DNA of 64,000 nucleotides from Ruminococcus sp. YRD2003 (GTDB lineage Bacteria > Bacillota > Clostridia > Oscillospirales > Ruminococcaceae). The notes beneath the pieces were generated by a model. The model was not told where the DNA came from. It worked only from the letters and a program-made list of their open reading frames with translations, and did no database searches. This document shows, one piece after another, positions 33,797 to 41,982 of the stretch. The position numbers were made by a program, and so were the translations under genes. The stretch covers positions 162,585-226,584 of the forward strand of contig FNZT01000004.1 of the NCBI GenBank assembly GCA_900109435.1, written 5' to 3'. Position 1 is the first letter of the stretch. Every line of letters begins with the position of its first letter.

Positions 33797-34696
33797 ATGG
33801 GAAATCAATTTTGGTGGTTCTATGATGTTATCGCTGCGGCGATAATACTCATTTGCGTTTTTTTATCAGGCAGAAAAGGAATGATGAAAGCTGCGATAAC
33901 CACAGTGGGATATGGAATAGCGCTCGCACTGGCGCTCGGTATAAGCACATCTGCCGCAGAGGGACTATACCGCAATACTATGCGGAGCAGCTGCATCAGG
34001 AACATCGAAAAGGCAATACAGGCAGACACCTTTACCAACAAGTATGCATCGTACCTTGAATCGCTCGGCTATTCGCTGAAAGTGGACTCCGAAAGGCTGG
34101 ATGGGATATTCAGCAGTCAGGAGCCGGATATAGATGCTCGGCTCGTGAAATATGTGAACAATATCAACAGCCGCAAGATCGCTGATGATGAGCAGACACT
34201 CGATATACTTCATGAGGGCTATGCCGTCGTTATCCGCGACATCGTGGCGCAGAATATGAGCAAGTACGCCGCAGAGACCGCTGCCCGCGAGATACGCAGG
34301 GACAGCAAGGGGATGCAGGAGCTTATCCCGATGATGACAAACAAGGATGACCGCGCTCCCGCTGCAAAGTTCATAGCGGATAATTATACAGCTCCCGCCT
34401 ATGTCACGATATACAAGCTGATAGGCGTGCTGATACTGTTCGTGGCGGCTGCTGTTATGATATACTTCATTCTCCAGCAGTATATGTCCAGAGACGATGA
34501 TCACATCGACGCAGGCTCGCATATCAGCGGAGGTATCATCGGCATTATCAAGGGCTGCCTGTTTGTCACGGTAGCAGCCGTGCTGGTGCGTGTCTGGGCT
34601 ATATTGGGCAGCGACGAAATGCTGTTCTTCAACAACAGCGTCATCGACGATTCACTGGTCTTCAAATACTTCTACACCTTTGTATCATCACTGTAA
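33797..34696 (+). CDS. CvpA-family membrane protein
   Basis: 299 residues. N-terminal segments WWFYDVIAAAIILICVFLSG, RKGMMKAAITTVGYGIALAL and C-terminal IGVLILFVAAAVMIYFIL and GGIIGIIKGCLFVTVAAVLV match the CvpA pattern, with an inserted soluble region (about 50-195). CvpA proteins are small inner membrane proteins linked to colicin V export and envelope stability. The ribosome site is weak; GGGAGG lies 36 nt upstream, separated by a GTACGG/CCGTAC hairpin (33767-33786) that could bring it close. Confidence 0.7.
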   Translation: MGNQFWWFYDVIAAAIILICVFLSGRKGMMKAAITTVGYGIALALALGISTSAAEGLYRNTMRSSCIRNIEKAIQADTFTNKYASYLESLGYSLKVDSERLDGIFSSQEPDIDARLVKYVNNINSRKIADDEQTLDILHEGYAVVIRDIVAQNMSKYAAETAAREIRRDSKGMQELIPMMTNKDDRAPAAKFIADNYTAPAYVTIYKLIGVLILFVAAAVMIYFILQQYMSRDDDHIDAGSHISGGIIGIIKGCLFVTVAAVLVRVWAILGSDEMLFFNNSVIDDSLVFKYFYTFVSSL

Positions 34697-34729
34697 AACT
34701 ATCCGACTATCCTATGGGAGGAACACTCT

Positions 34730-37045
34730 ATGATAATGTGCAGCAACTGCAAAAAAAGACCTGCCGTGGTATTCATCACCTCTGTACAAGGCAATGAAAA
34801 GAAAAACGAGGGACTCTGTCTCGCCTGTGCAAGAGAGAGAAAGATACCGCAGGTATCTGAATATATGGAAAAACTCGGGATCACCGACGAGGAGATCGAC
34901 CAGCTTTCAGACCAGATGATGGGGATGCTCGACGGGGATTCCTTTGAGATGGGCGGTCAGGGCATCATGCCCGACTTCATCTCGGATATGTTCGGCGGCG
35001 AAGAGGGTAAGGAGCCCAAGGAGGACGGAGGTTCTCCCGCTTCCGACAGCGAGGATAAGCCGCGCAGAAAGGGACTCTTCGGACGCGATAAGTCCGAGAA
35101 GGAGAAAAGGAAGAAGGAACTGAAATTCCTCGGGAGCTACTGCACCAACCTCTCACAGAAGGCGGCGGACGGTCAGCTCGACCGCATAATCGGCAGAGAT
35201 AAGGAAATAGCGCGCGTGATACAGATACTCTCGCGCCGCACCAAGAACAATCCCTGCCTTATCGGTGAGCCTGGCGTCGGCAAGACAGCCATCGCCGAGG
35301 GTATAGCCCAGAGGATAAACGAGGGCGATGTTCCGCTGAATCTCGCGGATAAGAAGCTCTATCTGCTCGACCTTACCGCTCTCGTAGCGGGAACTCAGTT
35401 CCGCGGACAGTTCGAGAGCCGTGTAAAGGGTCTTGTGGACGAAGTCAAAAAAGAGGGCAACATCATACTCTTCATCGACGAGGTCCACAATCTCGTCGGA
35501 GCAGGCGATTCCGAGGGCTCGATGAATGCCGCCAATATTCTCAAGCCAGCGCTCTCCCGAGGAGAGGTGCAGGTCATTGGTGCGACGACTTTCGGTGAGT
35601 ACAGAAAATACATCGAGAAGGATTCCGCGCTCGAGCGAAGATTCCAGCCCGTTACTGTGACCGAGCCTACCGTCGAGGACACAGTGAATGTGCTCCTCGG
35701 TATCAAGAAATACTACGAAGACTACCACAGAGTTCACATCTCCGATTACCTTATCAGAGTGTGCGCGGTGCTCTCCGAGAGATATATCACTGACCGCTTC
35801 CTCCCCGATAAGGCTATCGACCTGATGGACGAGGGCTGTGCTCACGCGAATATACGCTCGCCCGAGATAGCCGAGTATGCGAAAATCGTCAAGGAGATAG
35901 GCGTTCTCGAGGGAATGGAGACTACCCTCTCGGAGCAGAGCGAGCCCGATTATCAGGCGCTCGCGGAGGTAAAAAGCAAGCTCATCCACGCCCGCGACAA
36001 GGCGGCTCAGCTCAAGGAAAAGGCTGAGGGAGTACAGGTCACGGAGGAGGATATCACCAAGGTGGTAGAGCTCTGGACCGGTATACCCGCAAGTAAGATA
36101 GCCGAGACGGAATTTCTCAAGATATCCAAGCTCGAGGGAGCGCTCAAGAAGCGCGTGCTCGGACAGGACGAGGCTGTGGAGGTGCTCACCCGTGCTATAA
36201 AGCGTACAAGAGTGCAGCTCAACAAGCGCCGCAGACCTGCTTCATTCATATTCGTCGGACCTACGGGCGTCGGCAAGACCGAGCTCGTCAAGGCGCTCTC
36301 AGAGGAGCTCTTTGATTCAACAGAGCCGCTGATACGCCTCGATATGACCGAATACATGGAGAAGCACTCCGTCGCGAGAATGATAGGTTCGCCTCCCGGC
36401 TATGTCGGATATGACGAGGCGGGACAGCTCACCGAAAAGGTGCGCCGCAAGCCTTACTCCGTCATACTCTTCGACGAGATAGAAAAGGCTCATCCCGACG
36501 TCATGAATATCCTCATGCAGATACTTGATGAGGGTCACATCGACGACGCTCAGGGCAGAAATATCAACTTCGAGAATACTATTATTTGTATGACTTCCAA
36601 TGCGGGTTCGACCGACAAGAGCGTCGGAGTAGGCTTCAACCGCACCGAGAATGAGATATCCCGCGACAAGGCAATGAAGGGTCTGCGCGATTTCCTGCGC
36701 CCCGAGTTCATAAGCCGAATCGACGAGATAGTAGTGTTCAAGCAGCTCACTAAGGACGATTTCGCGCGTATCGCCGCGCTGATGATAGACGAGATGAAGG
36801 AGCCGCTCGCAGAGAAGAATATCACTGTCAGCTACGACGATGCGGCACTTGCACTCATCGCAGAGAAGTCTTTCGGCAAGCCCTACGGCGCACGCGACAT
36901 TCGCCGCGTTATCCGTCAGGACGTCGAGGACAAGGTCGCGGAAATGATAATCAGCGATTCCTCAAGTATCAGCGAGATACACATATCCGCAGACGGCGGT
37001 GCCATCACTGTTACAGGAATGAAAAAGGAGCAGACCGAAGAATGA
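34730..37045 (+). CDS. clpE: ClpE-like Clp ATPase with N-terminal zinc finger
   Basis: 771 residues. The N-terminus carries a four-cysteine zinc motif (Cys4, Cys7, Cys30, Cys33), as in ClpE and McsA, instead of the double Clp-N domain of ClpC. A charged linker (about 85-130) follows, then two AAA+ modules with Walker A GEPGVGKT and GPTGVGKT and a UVR-like coiled middle part. Such unfoldases feed ClpP during heat or protein stress. No CtsR site was seen upstream. It overlaps the following lipoprotein gene by ATGA. Confidence 0.82.
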   Translation: MIMCSNCKKRPAVVFITSVQGNEKKNEGLCLACARERKIPQVSEYMEKLGITDEEIDQLSDQMMGMLDGDSFEMGGQGIMPDFISDMFGGEEGKEPKEDGGSPASDSEDKPRRKGLFGRDKSEKEKRKKELKFLGSYCTNLSQKAADGQLDRIIGRDKEIARVIQILSRRTKNNPCLIGEPGVGKTAIAEGIAQRINEGDVPLNLADKKLYLLDLTALVAGTQFRGQFESRVKGLVDEVKKEGNIILFIDEVHNLVGAGDSEGSMNAANILKPALSRGEVQVIGATTFGEYRKYIEKDSALERRFQPVTVTEPTVEDTVNVLLGIKKYYEDYHRVHISDYLIRVCAVLSERYITDRFLPDKAIDLMDEGCAHANIRSPEIAEYAKIVKEIGVLEGMETTLSEQSEPDYQALAEVKSKLIHARDKAAQLKEKAEGVQVTEEDITKVVELWTGIPASKIAETEFLKISKLEGALKKRVLGQDEAVEVLTRAIKRTRVQLNKRRRPASFIFVGPTGVGKTELVKALSEELFDSTEPLIRLDMTEYMEKHSVARMIGSPPGYVGYDEAGQLTEKVRRKPYSVILFDEIEKAHPDVMNILMQILDEGHIDDAQGRNINFENTIICMTSNAGSTDKSVGVGFNRTENEISRDKAMKGLRDFLRPEFISRIDEIVVFKQLTKDDFARIAALMIDEMKEPLAEKNITVSYDDAALALIAEKSFGKPYGARDIRRVIRQDVEDKVAEMIISDSSSISEIHISADGGAITVTGMKKEQTEE

Positions 37046-37707
37046 ACTTTAAAAGAATATTTGCCATAGCCGCTGCTGCGGCAATGCTCGCGCTGTCGGC
37101 TGCGTGCAGTGACGGTACGTCTTCATCAAATACGCCTTCATCCGATTCAAAGGCGGATACCACTTCTCCTACGGGTTACTACAGCGACGATATCAAGGCT
37201 GCTGCGGAGGGTCCGCAGCTGATGTTCTCAAACGTTGAGGCTGCTGCGGGTGAGACTGCGGAGGTATCACTCTTTGTCAGCGGTGCTGCAAAAAAGTGGT
37301 CGATGTGTGGGCTGCATATCACATACGGCGACGAGCTGATGCCTGTAATGTCGGACGAGAAACAGAATTTAGTGGAGTATGACCTCGGAGATGCGTCGAA
37401 GCGTTCGACGGGCTCGGTTTGTATGCTCTGGAGGAATCAGGTCGCAAAGGAACTGACCGACAATCACCTCGGAAGCATCTTCTTCACGGAGATATTCGAC
37501 GGCGATATGGGCGGAGACGGCGAGATAGTGAAGTTTTACTTCAAAGTGCCCGAAAATGCGAAGAAGGGGACTGTCTATCCGATAGGCATATACTATATGC
37601 CTCCGACCGAGGAGAGAGAGGATATGTTCATCGGCACTGACGGCGATAAATCACGCGAGAAGTATGCCTTTACAAACTGGACGGGCGGAAGCGTAACTGT
37701 AAAGTGA
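37042..37707 (+). CDS. Cohesin-like domain lipoprotein
   Basis: 221 residues. Lipoprotein signal peptide with lipobox LSAAC (Cys22), then a Ser/Thr linker (about 23-48), then one domain of about 150 residues: VEAAAGETAEVSLFVSG, a GLHITYGDELMPV strand and FYFKVPENAKKGTVYPI, the order found in cohesin and related carbohydrate-binding folds. If it is a true cohesin, it would anchor dockerin proteins such as the M23 peptidase at 13060 to the membrane. The start overlaps the clpE stop by 4 nt. The cohesin call is a fold-level judgement. Confidence 0.6.
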   Translation: MNFKRIFAIAAAAAMLALSAACSDGTSSSNTPSSDSKADTTSPTGYYSDDIKAAAEGPQLMFSNVEAAAGETAEVSLFVSGAAKKWSMCGLHITYGDELMPVMSDEKQNLVEYDLGDASKRSTGSVCMLWRNQVAKELTDNHLGSIFFTEIFDGDMGGDGEIVKFYFKVPENAKKGTVYPIGIYYMPPTEEREDMFIGTDGDKSREKYAFTNWTGGSVTVK

Positions 37708-37760
37708 CAGGCTGCGTATAACGCAAGATGTGACTTTTTCGCAATAAAAGGCACAAGATA

Positions 37761-37789
37761 TTGACTTTATCATTTTATTGTGCTATTAT
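37761..37789 (+). promoter_or_regulatory. Sigma-A promoter of the DUF4190 cluster
   Basis: TTGACT (37761-37766), a 17-nt spacer and TATTAT (37784-37789), 36 nt before the first DUF4190 gene. Confidence 0.75.
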
Positions 37790-37824
37790 ATACCTATACT
37801 TTTAATTATTTGGAGGAAAACACC

Positions 37825-38550
37825 ATGGAAGATAATAAACTCAATCCCACAGGCGTTCCCGAGGAAGTAAACAACGCTGCTCAGGAGGGCGCTGATACAT
37901 TAGCTGATAAAGTCGCTGACAAGGTTGAGGCTATCGGAGACGCTGCCGGAGACATCGGCGGTAAGGTAGTTGATACCGTAACAGGTGTAGTAGGTGCCGC
38001 AGGTGAGAGTGCTGACGAGTTAGGCGACAAGGTCGTTGAGGCTGTAAAAGGCACCGGCGAGGCTGCTGATGCTGCTGCCGATACTGCTGCTGACGCTGCA
38101 AAGACAGAAGGCAATTCCTTCGTCGATAAGGTCGCAGGCGTAGTCAACGCTGCCGGCGAGGCTGCTGACAGCTTCGGTGAGAAGGTGGCTGACACTGTCA
38201 GCGAGACTTTTGGCGGTGCTAACAGCGGTGCTACTGAGGCTGAAAAGGCTATCCAGCCCAACGCTATCTACACTAACGCAGGCGCTCCCGTAGGACAGCC
38301 CGAGGACAGCAAGTTGTTCGCTATCATATCGCTCGTCTGCGGTATAGTTTCTATCGTAAGCTGCTGCTGCTGGGGCATAAATATCATTCCCGCTGCCGCA
38401 GCTATCGTTACAGGTATCATTTCCAAGAAGAAGAACGAGTCCGGCAGCGGTATGGCTCTCGCAGGCATCATCATGGGTGCTGTAGCTATCCTGCTCGGTA
38501 TCATTTCTCTCGTTCTCTCAATAATCAAAGCAGTTGCTGACGCCAACTAA
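37825..38550 (+). CDS. DUF4190 membrane protein with long amphipathic N-terminus
   Basis: 241 residues, start at ATG 37825 after GGAGG. Residues 1-150 are an Ala/Gly/Asp/Val-rich amphipathic stretch with recurring ADKVADKVEAIGDAAG-like units (LEA- or apolipoprotein-like). Residues about 160-240 are a DUF4190 domain with two membrane segments, a CCCW turn, the IISKKKNESGSGMALAGII loop and a final hydrophobic helix. The first and largest of three DUF4190 genes here. DUF4190 has no assigned function. The N-terminal part may lie along a membrane surface; that is inference. Confidence 0.75.
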   Translation: MEDNKLNPTGVPEEVNNAAQEGADTLADKVADKVEAIGDAAGDIGGKVVDTVTGVVGAAGESADELGDKVVEAVKGTGEAADAAADTAADAAKTEGNSFVDKVAGVVNAAGEAADSFGEKVADTVSETFGGANSGATEAEKAIQPNAIYTNAGAPVGQPEDSKLFAIISLVCGIVSIVSCCCWGINIIPAAAAIVTGIISKKKNESGSGMALAGIIMGAVAILLGIISLVLSIIKAVADAN

Positions 38551-38563
38551 GTGCTGACTGAAA

Positions 38564-38965
38564 ATGAATAAAGCTAAGCGAGTAAAGCTCGCAGTGCTCG
38601 TCGGCGTGCCGATACTGCTGCTGCTCGTATACATATTAAGGACACCGATAATGCAGCTCAGCGGGCTGCTCGGTCCGTGTGTGTTCCATGAGCTGACAGG
38701 GATGCATTGTCCCGGCTGCGGCAATACAAGAGCGGTAAAGGCGCTTCTGCACCTTCATCCGATTATATCCTTCAGAAACAATCCGATAATAATTCTGCTC
38801 GGACTGACAGGGCTCGGTTTCTATACGGAGCTCGCGTTCGATGTCTTCGGCAGAAAGGTCAGCTTTATGCCGAAGAATCAGTTCTTCTGGCTCGCTGTGC
38901 TCGGAGTTCTGCTGGTGTTTTACGTGCTGCGGAACATTTTTCCGATATTGGCGCCAATTTCATAA
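38564..38965 (+). CDS. DUF2752 membrane protein (first copy)
   Basis: 133 residues with three membrane segments and the DUF2752 signature MHCPGCGNTRAVKALLHLH, where CPGCG could bind a metal or form a disulfide. A C-terminal hydrophobic helix ends FYVLRNIFPIL. It lies 13 nt after the DUF4190 gene and is very similar to the gene at 39417. Function is unknown. Confidence 0.82.
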   Translation: MNKAKRVKLAVLVGVPILLLLVYILRTPIMQLSGLLGPCVFHELTGMHCPGCGNTRAVKALLHLHPIISFRNNPIIILLGLTGLGFYTELAFDVFGRKVSFMPKNQFFWLAVLGVLLVFYVLRNIFPILAPIS

Positions 38966-38970
38966 GCATC

Positions 38971-39000
38971 AAAGGGTACACAGCTTTGTGTACCCTTTCT
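38971..39000 (+). terminator. Terminator after first DUF4190-DUF2752 pair
   Basis: AAAGGGTACACA pairs with TGTGTACCCTTT around GCTT, followed by CTACA. Nearly the same stem recurs at 40371, at the end of the cluster. Confidence 0.75.
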
Positions 39001-39025
39001 ACAAGCCCCCATAAGGAGGAAAACT

Positions 39026-39436
39026 ATGGCTAACGAATACAATAGTCAGAACAATTATGATCAGCAGCCGTACTACAATCATAACGGCTATTACTACGGA
39101 GCATATCCGCCTCCGCAGCGTGATAATCCGCTCGGCATAGTATCGCTGGTGCTCGGTATCACATCGGTTGTGATGGCTGTGGTGTTTAGCTGCTGTGCTC
39201 CTGGCACTAATATGCCGTTCGCTATCGCAGCTATAATACTGGGCATATTCCAGTTGAATTCCAAGACCAATCAGAACGGCAGAGGCAAGGGTATGGCGGG
39301 ACTGATATGCGGTATCGTTTCAACAGGCATTTTCCTGCTTATCATTCTCCTCTATGTCGCTTTCTGCGTCCTCGATATCTTCACAAATACCGAAATGGGC
39401 GACTTTTTGACGCAATATGCCGCTCAGCAGGCGTAG
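39026..39436 (+). CDS. DUF4190 membrane protein (second copy)
   Basis: 136 residues. Tyr/Asn/Gln-rich N-terminus (SQNNYDQQPYYNHNGYYYGA), then a DUF4190-type pair of membrane segments around PFAIAAIILGIFQLN and GKGMAGLICGIVSTG. AAGGAGG precedes the start. Its last 20 nt overlap the second DUF2752 gene in another frame, so the two are translationally coupled. Confidence 0.78.
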   Translation: MANEYNSQNNYDQQPYYNHNGYYYGAYPPPQRDNPLGIVSLVLGITSVVMAVVFSCCAPGTNMPFAIAAIILGIFQLNSKTNQNGRGKGMAGLICGIVSTGIFLLIILLYVAFCVLDIFTNTEMGDFLTQYAAQQA

Positions 39437-39812
39437 TAAGATAATGATCGCGGCAGCAGTACCGCTCGCGCTGATCGTGCTCTTCCTGCTTCGTGATCAT
39501 ATAATGTCTGTCGGACATTATTTCCCGTGTATGTTCTATAAGCTGACGGGGCTGCTTTGTCCGGGGTGCGGGAATACCCGTGCCGTGAACCACCTCGTCC
39601 ACGGGAGGCTGTGGCTGGCGTTCCGCAGCAACCCCGATGTCCCATTCCTTGTCGCAGTGCCGCTTGGCTTCTATATCGAGCTCATTTCCGATATATGCGG
39701 CAAAAAGGTGAAGATAGTGCCGCGGTCGATGTGGCTGTGGGGAGCGATAATTGCGGTCTACGCTGTTTTTTTCGTGCTCCGCAACTTTTTCCCTGTGCTT
39801 GCTCCACCGTAA
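39417..39812 (+). CDS. DUF2752 membrane protein (second copy)
   Basis: 131 residues with the signature LLCPGCGNTRAVNHLVHGRL and three membrane segments. It shares the FYKLTGLLCPGCGNTRAV core and the FVLRNFFPVLAP end with the copy at 38564, so the pair arose by duplication. It starts inside the end of the preceding DUF4190 gene. Confidence 0.8.
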   Translation: MPLSRRSKIMIAAAVPLALIVLFLLRDHIMSVGHYFPCMFYKLTGLLCPGCGNTRAVNHLVHGRLWLAFRSNPDVPFLVAVPLGFYIELISDICGKKVKIVPRSMWLWGAIIAVYAVFFVLRNFFPVLAPP

Positions 39813-39859
39813 AACCGCAAAAAATGGGCAGTGGTCAGAAACTTTTCTCTGACAATCTC

Positions 39860-39888
39860 TTGACAAATCGGAAATAATATGATAACAT
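39860..39888 (+). promoter_or_regulatory. Sigma-A promoter of the third DUF4190 gene
   Basis: TTGACA (39860-39865), a 17-nt spacer and TAACAT (39883-39888), 37 nt before the start at 39925. Confidence 0.7.
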
Positions 39889-39924
39889 AATATATGTAAA
39901 TTTTAAATCTTGGAGGATGGTTTT

Positions 39925-40350
39925 ATGGAAGACAACTTCAACACAGGTATGCCCGATGCTTCCGATACATCGAGCACAGACACTTCTTATTCGACCACAA
40001 CAGATTACAGCACAGGCTACAGCGCTTACTCTCCCGAGCCCGAGCAGAAGGCGACCCTTTCTATCGTTTCTCTCGTTCTCGGTATCGTAGGTCTCGTTTT
40101 CAGCTGCTGCTGCTGTCTCGGCGTTCCTTTTGATATCGCAGCTATCGTTGTTGGTATCATCGCAAAGAAGAAGAACGTTCCCAAGCAGGGTATGGCTCTT
40201 GCAGGTATTATCCTCGGTGCAGTAGCCCTCGTTATCTACGTCATCACTGTTATCATCAACCTTGTTACAGGCAGCGGTGAGGCATTCTCTAACAGCTTTA
40301 TGGAAGGTTTCCAGGAGGGTCTCAACAGCGGTGCTGTAATGTTCTTCTAA
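39925..40350 (+). CDS. DUF4190 membrane protein (third copy)
   Basis: 141 residues, start at ATG 39925 after GGAGG. A Ser/Thr/Asp/Tyr-rich N-terminus (DTSSTDTSYSTTTDYSTGY) precedes a DUF4190 domain with a CCCCLG turn, AKKKNVPKQGMALAGII and a last amphipathic segment. It has its own promoter and a strong terminator. Confidence 0.8.
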   Translation: MEDNFNTGMPDASDTSSTDTSYSTTTDYSTGYSAYSPEPEQKATLSIVSLVLGIVGLVFSCCCCLGVPFDIAAIVVGIIAKKKNVPKQGMALAGIILGAVALVIYVITVIINLVTGSGEAFSNSFMEGFQEGLNSGAVMFF

Positions 40351-40370
40351 GGAACAGACAAAATATGAAG

Positions 40371-40405
40371 AAAAAGGGTACACGATGGTGTACCCTTTTT
40401 GTTTT
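40371..40405 (+). terminator. Rho-independent terminator ending the DUF4190 cluster
   Basis: AAAAAGGGTACAC pairs with GTGTACCCTTTTT around GATG, followed by GTTTTA. The stem is nearly the same as that at 38971. Confidence 0.88.
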
Positions 40406-40466
40406 ATACAGGGGCGTATTCCGCGCACCCGACTGATTCGGTAAATACGGCGGTAAGGCGTTCCAT

Positions 40467-40534
40467 GAAAAAAGCAGAGGCTGATGCCCTCATCAGCCCG
40501 CCGTTTTCGGGGCGATGTGAGCATCGGCCTCTGC
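40467..40534 (-). terminator. Terminator of the dnaJ end of the heat-shock operon
   Basis: On the minus strand GCAGAGGCCGATGC (40521-40534) pairs with GCATCAGCCTCTGC (40474-40487) and is followed by TTTTTTC. A second helix is nested inside. Confidence 0.75.
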
Positions 40535-40540
40535 ATATGT

Positions 40541-41689
40541 TCAGAAGTCGAACTTTTCCTTCAGCTTCTCGAAAAAGCTCTGACGCTTTGCGTAGTTCTT
40601 CTCAGTGAGCGAGGACTCGAATGCACGGAGAAGGTCCTTCTGCTTTTTCGTGAGGTTCTTCGGTACCTCGACGTATATCTTGACGTACTGGTTGCCGCGC
40701 TCGGGACGGTTCACCTTCTTGACGCCCTTGCCCTTGAGACGGAATACAGTACCGTTCTGTGTTCCCTCGGCGATGTTGTATCTTACGTCGCCGTCGATAG
40801 TCGGAACAGTTATGTCTGCACCGAGGACAGCATCGAGGTAAGTAACGGGTATATCGCAGTGTATATCGTAGCCCTCACGTGTAAAGATAGGGTGGTTCCT
40901 TACGGTGATATTGAGCAGAAGATCGCCTGCGGGGCCTCCGTTGATACCGCAGTCGCCCTGACCGCTGAGGCGAATGGTCTGTCCGTCATCAATGCCTGCG
41001 GGGATATCCACAGTAACGGTCTTCTGTACTCTGACTCTGCCTACGCCGCGGCACTTCGCACACGGGTTCTTGACTATCTTTCCCTTGCCTCCGCAGTGAG
41101 GACACGGCTTGGTTGAGGATATTGCTCCGAACGGAGTGCGCTGAGTTGTCTTTATGCTGCCGCGTCCCTGACAGTCGGGGCATATATCGGCAGTGGTTCC
41201 CGCGTCTGCGCCCGTGCCGTGACATGACTCGCAGACTGCCATACGGAAGAGCTTGACATCCTGCTTCTTGCCGTTGCAGGCGTCCATGAAGTTGATAGTC
41301 ACGCTTTCCTGTATATCCGAGCCGCGTCTGGGAGCGTTAGCGTTCGAGCGCGAAGCACCGCCTCCGAAACCGCCAAAGCCTCCGAATATGCTCTCGAGTA
41401 TATCGCCCATATCTCCGAAGCCGCCCATACCGCTGAAGCCGTCGGCTCCGCCGTAGTTGGGATCAACGCCCGCATGACCGAACTGGTCGTACTTGGCACG
41501 CTTTTCGGGGTCTGAGAGCACCTCGTTCGCCTCGTTTATCTCCTGAAACTTCTCAACATAGGAAGGATCATCGGGGTGAAGGTCGGGGTGGTTCTCTCTT
41601 GCCTTCTTACGGAAGGCTTTTTTTATCTCGTCCTCTGTAGCGCCCTTCTGGATGCCGAGGACCTCGTAATAATCTCTTTTTTCAGCCAT
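40541..41689 (-). CDS. dnaJ: Chaperone DnaJ (Hsp40)
   Basis: 382 residues. J domain with HPD in ARENHPDLHPDD, a Gly/Phe-rich linker, four CxxCxGxG zinc repeats (CESCHGTG, CPDCQGRG, CPHCGGKG, CAKCRGVG) and the C-terminal client domains. It stimulates the DnaK ATPase and hands over clients. GGAGA precedes the start. Last gene of hrcA-grpE-dnaK-small ORF-dnaJ. Confidence 0.96.
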   Translation of the reverse strand: MAEKRDYYEVLGIQKGATEDEIKKAFRKKARENHPDLHPDDPSYVEKFQEINEANEVLSDPEKRAKYDQFGHAGVDPNYGGADGFSGMGGFGDMGDILESIFGGFGGFGGGASRSNANAPRRGSDIQESVTINFMDACNGKKQDVKLFRMAVCESCHGTGADAGTTADICPDCQGRGSIKTTQRTPFGAISSTKPCPHCGGKGKIVKNPCAKCRGVGRVRVQKTVTVDIPAGIDDGQTIRLSGQGDCGINGGPAGDLLLNITVRNHPIFTREGYDIHCDIPVTYLDAVLGADITVPTIDGDVRYNIAEGTQNGTVFRLKGKGVKKVNRPERGNQYVKIYVEVPKNLTKKQKDLLRAFESSLTEKNYAKRQSFFEKLKEKFDF

Positions 41690-41710
41690 AATCTATTCTC
41701 CGTTCATTAA

Positions 41711-41749
41711 AATGCATAATTCATAATGCATAATTCGGAATTATGCATT
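41711..41749. repeat. AATGCATAATTC repeat and palindrome
   Basis: AATGCATAATTC occurs at 41711-41722 and 41725-41736, and the second copy pairs with GAATTATGCATT (41738-41749). It sits upstream of dnaJ inside the operon and may be a mobile short repeat. Confidence 0.6.
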
Positions 41750-41764
41750 GGAGTACATATATGC

Positions 41765-41799
41765 CTTTAGGGCGGCGGTATTTCCGCTGCCCTAAAAAG
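41765..41799. terminator. Hairpin upstream of dnaJ
   Basis: TTTAGGGCGGCGG pairs with TCCGCTGCCCTAAA with one mismatch. On the minus strand no T-run follows, so it may be an RNA-processing or partial attenuation site between dnaK and dnaJ. Confidence 0.4.
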
Positions 41800-41805
41800 C
41801 TTTAT

Positions 41806-41979
41806 TCAACCATTGAGCTGGTTTTCGACGATCTCTTCGCCCTGACTTCTTCCTCCGTCATAATCGCCGAGGTTGTCATTCGCGAGTCCGCCGAACCATT
41901 TCAGCCCGAACCATACCGCGAGAACAAGTCCGCCGATAATGACAGCAGTCATCAGGAACTTTTTCGTTCTCTCACTCAT
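41806..41979 (-). CDS. Small single-pass membrane protein between dnaK and dnaJ
   Basis: 57 residues, starting 3 nt after the dnaK stop codon; a GAGG lies in the dnaK C-terminal codons. Seen: basic N-terminus MSERTKKFLM, one hydrophobic segment (TAVIIGGLVLAVWFGL), then an acidic tail (NDNLGDYDGG, GEEIVENQLNG). Too short for usual ORF cut-offs. Its tight coupling to dnaK and clean frame support a real gene. No family was recognised. Confidence 0.6.
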   Translation of the reverse strand: MSERTKKFLMTAVIIGGLVLAVWFGLKWFGGLANDNLGDYDGGRSQGEEIVENQLNG

Positions 41980-41982
41980 TTA

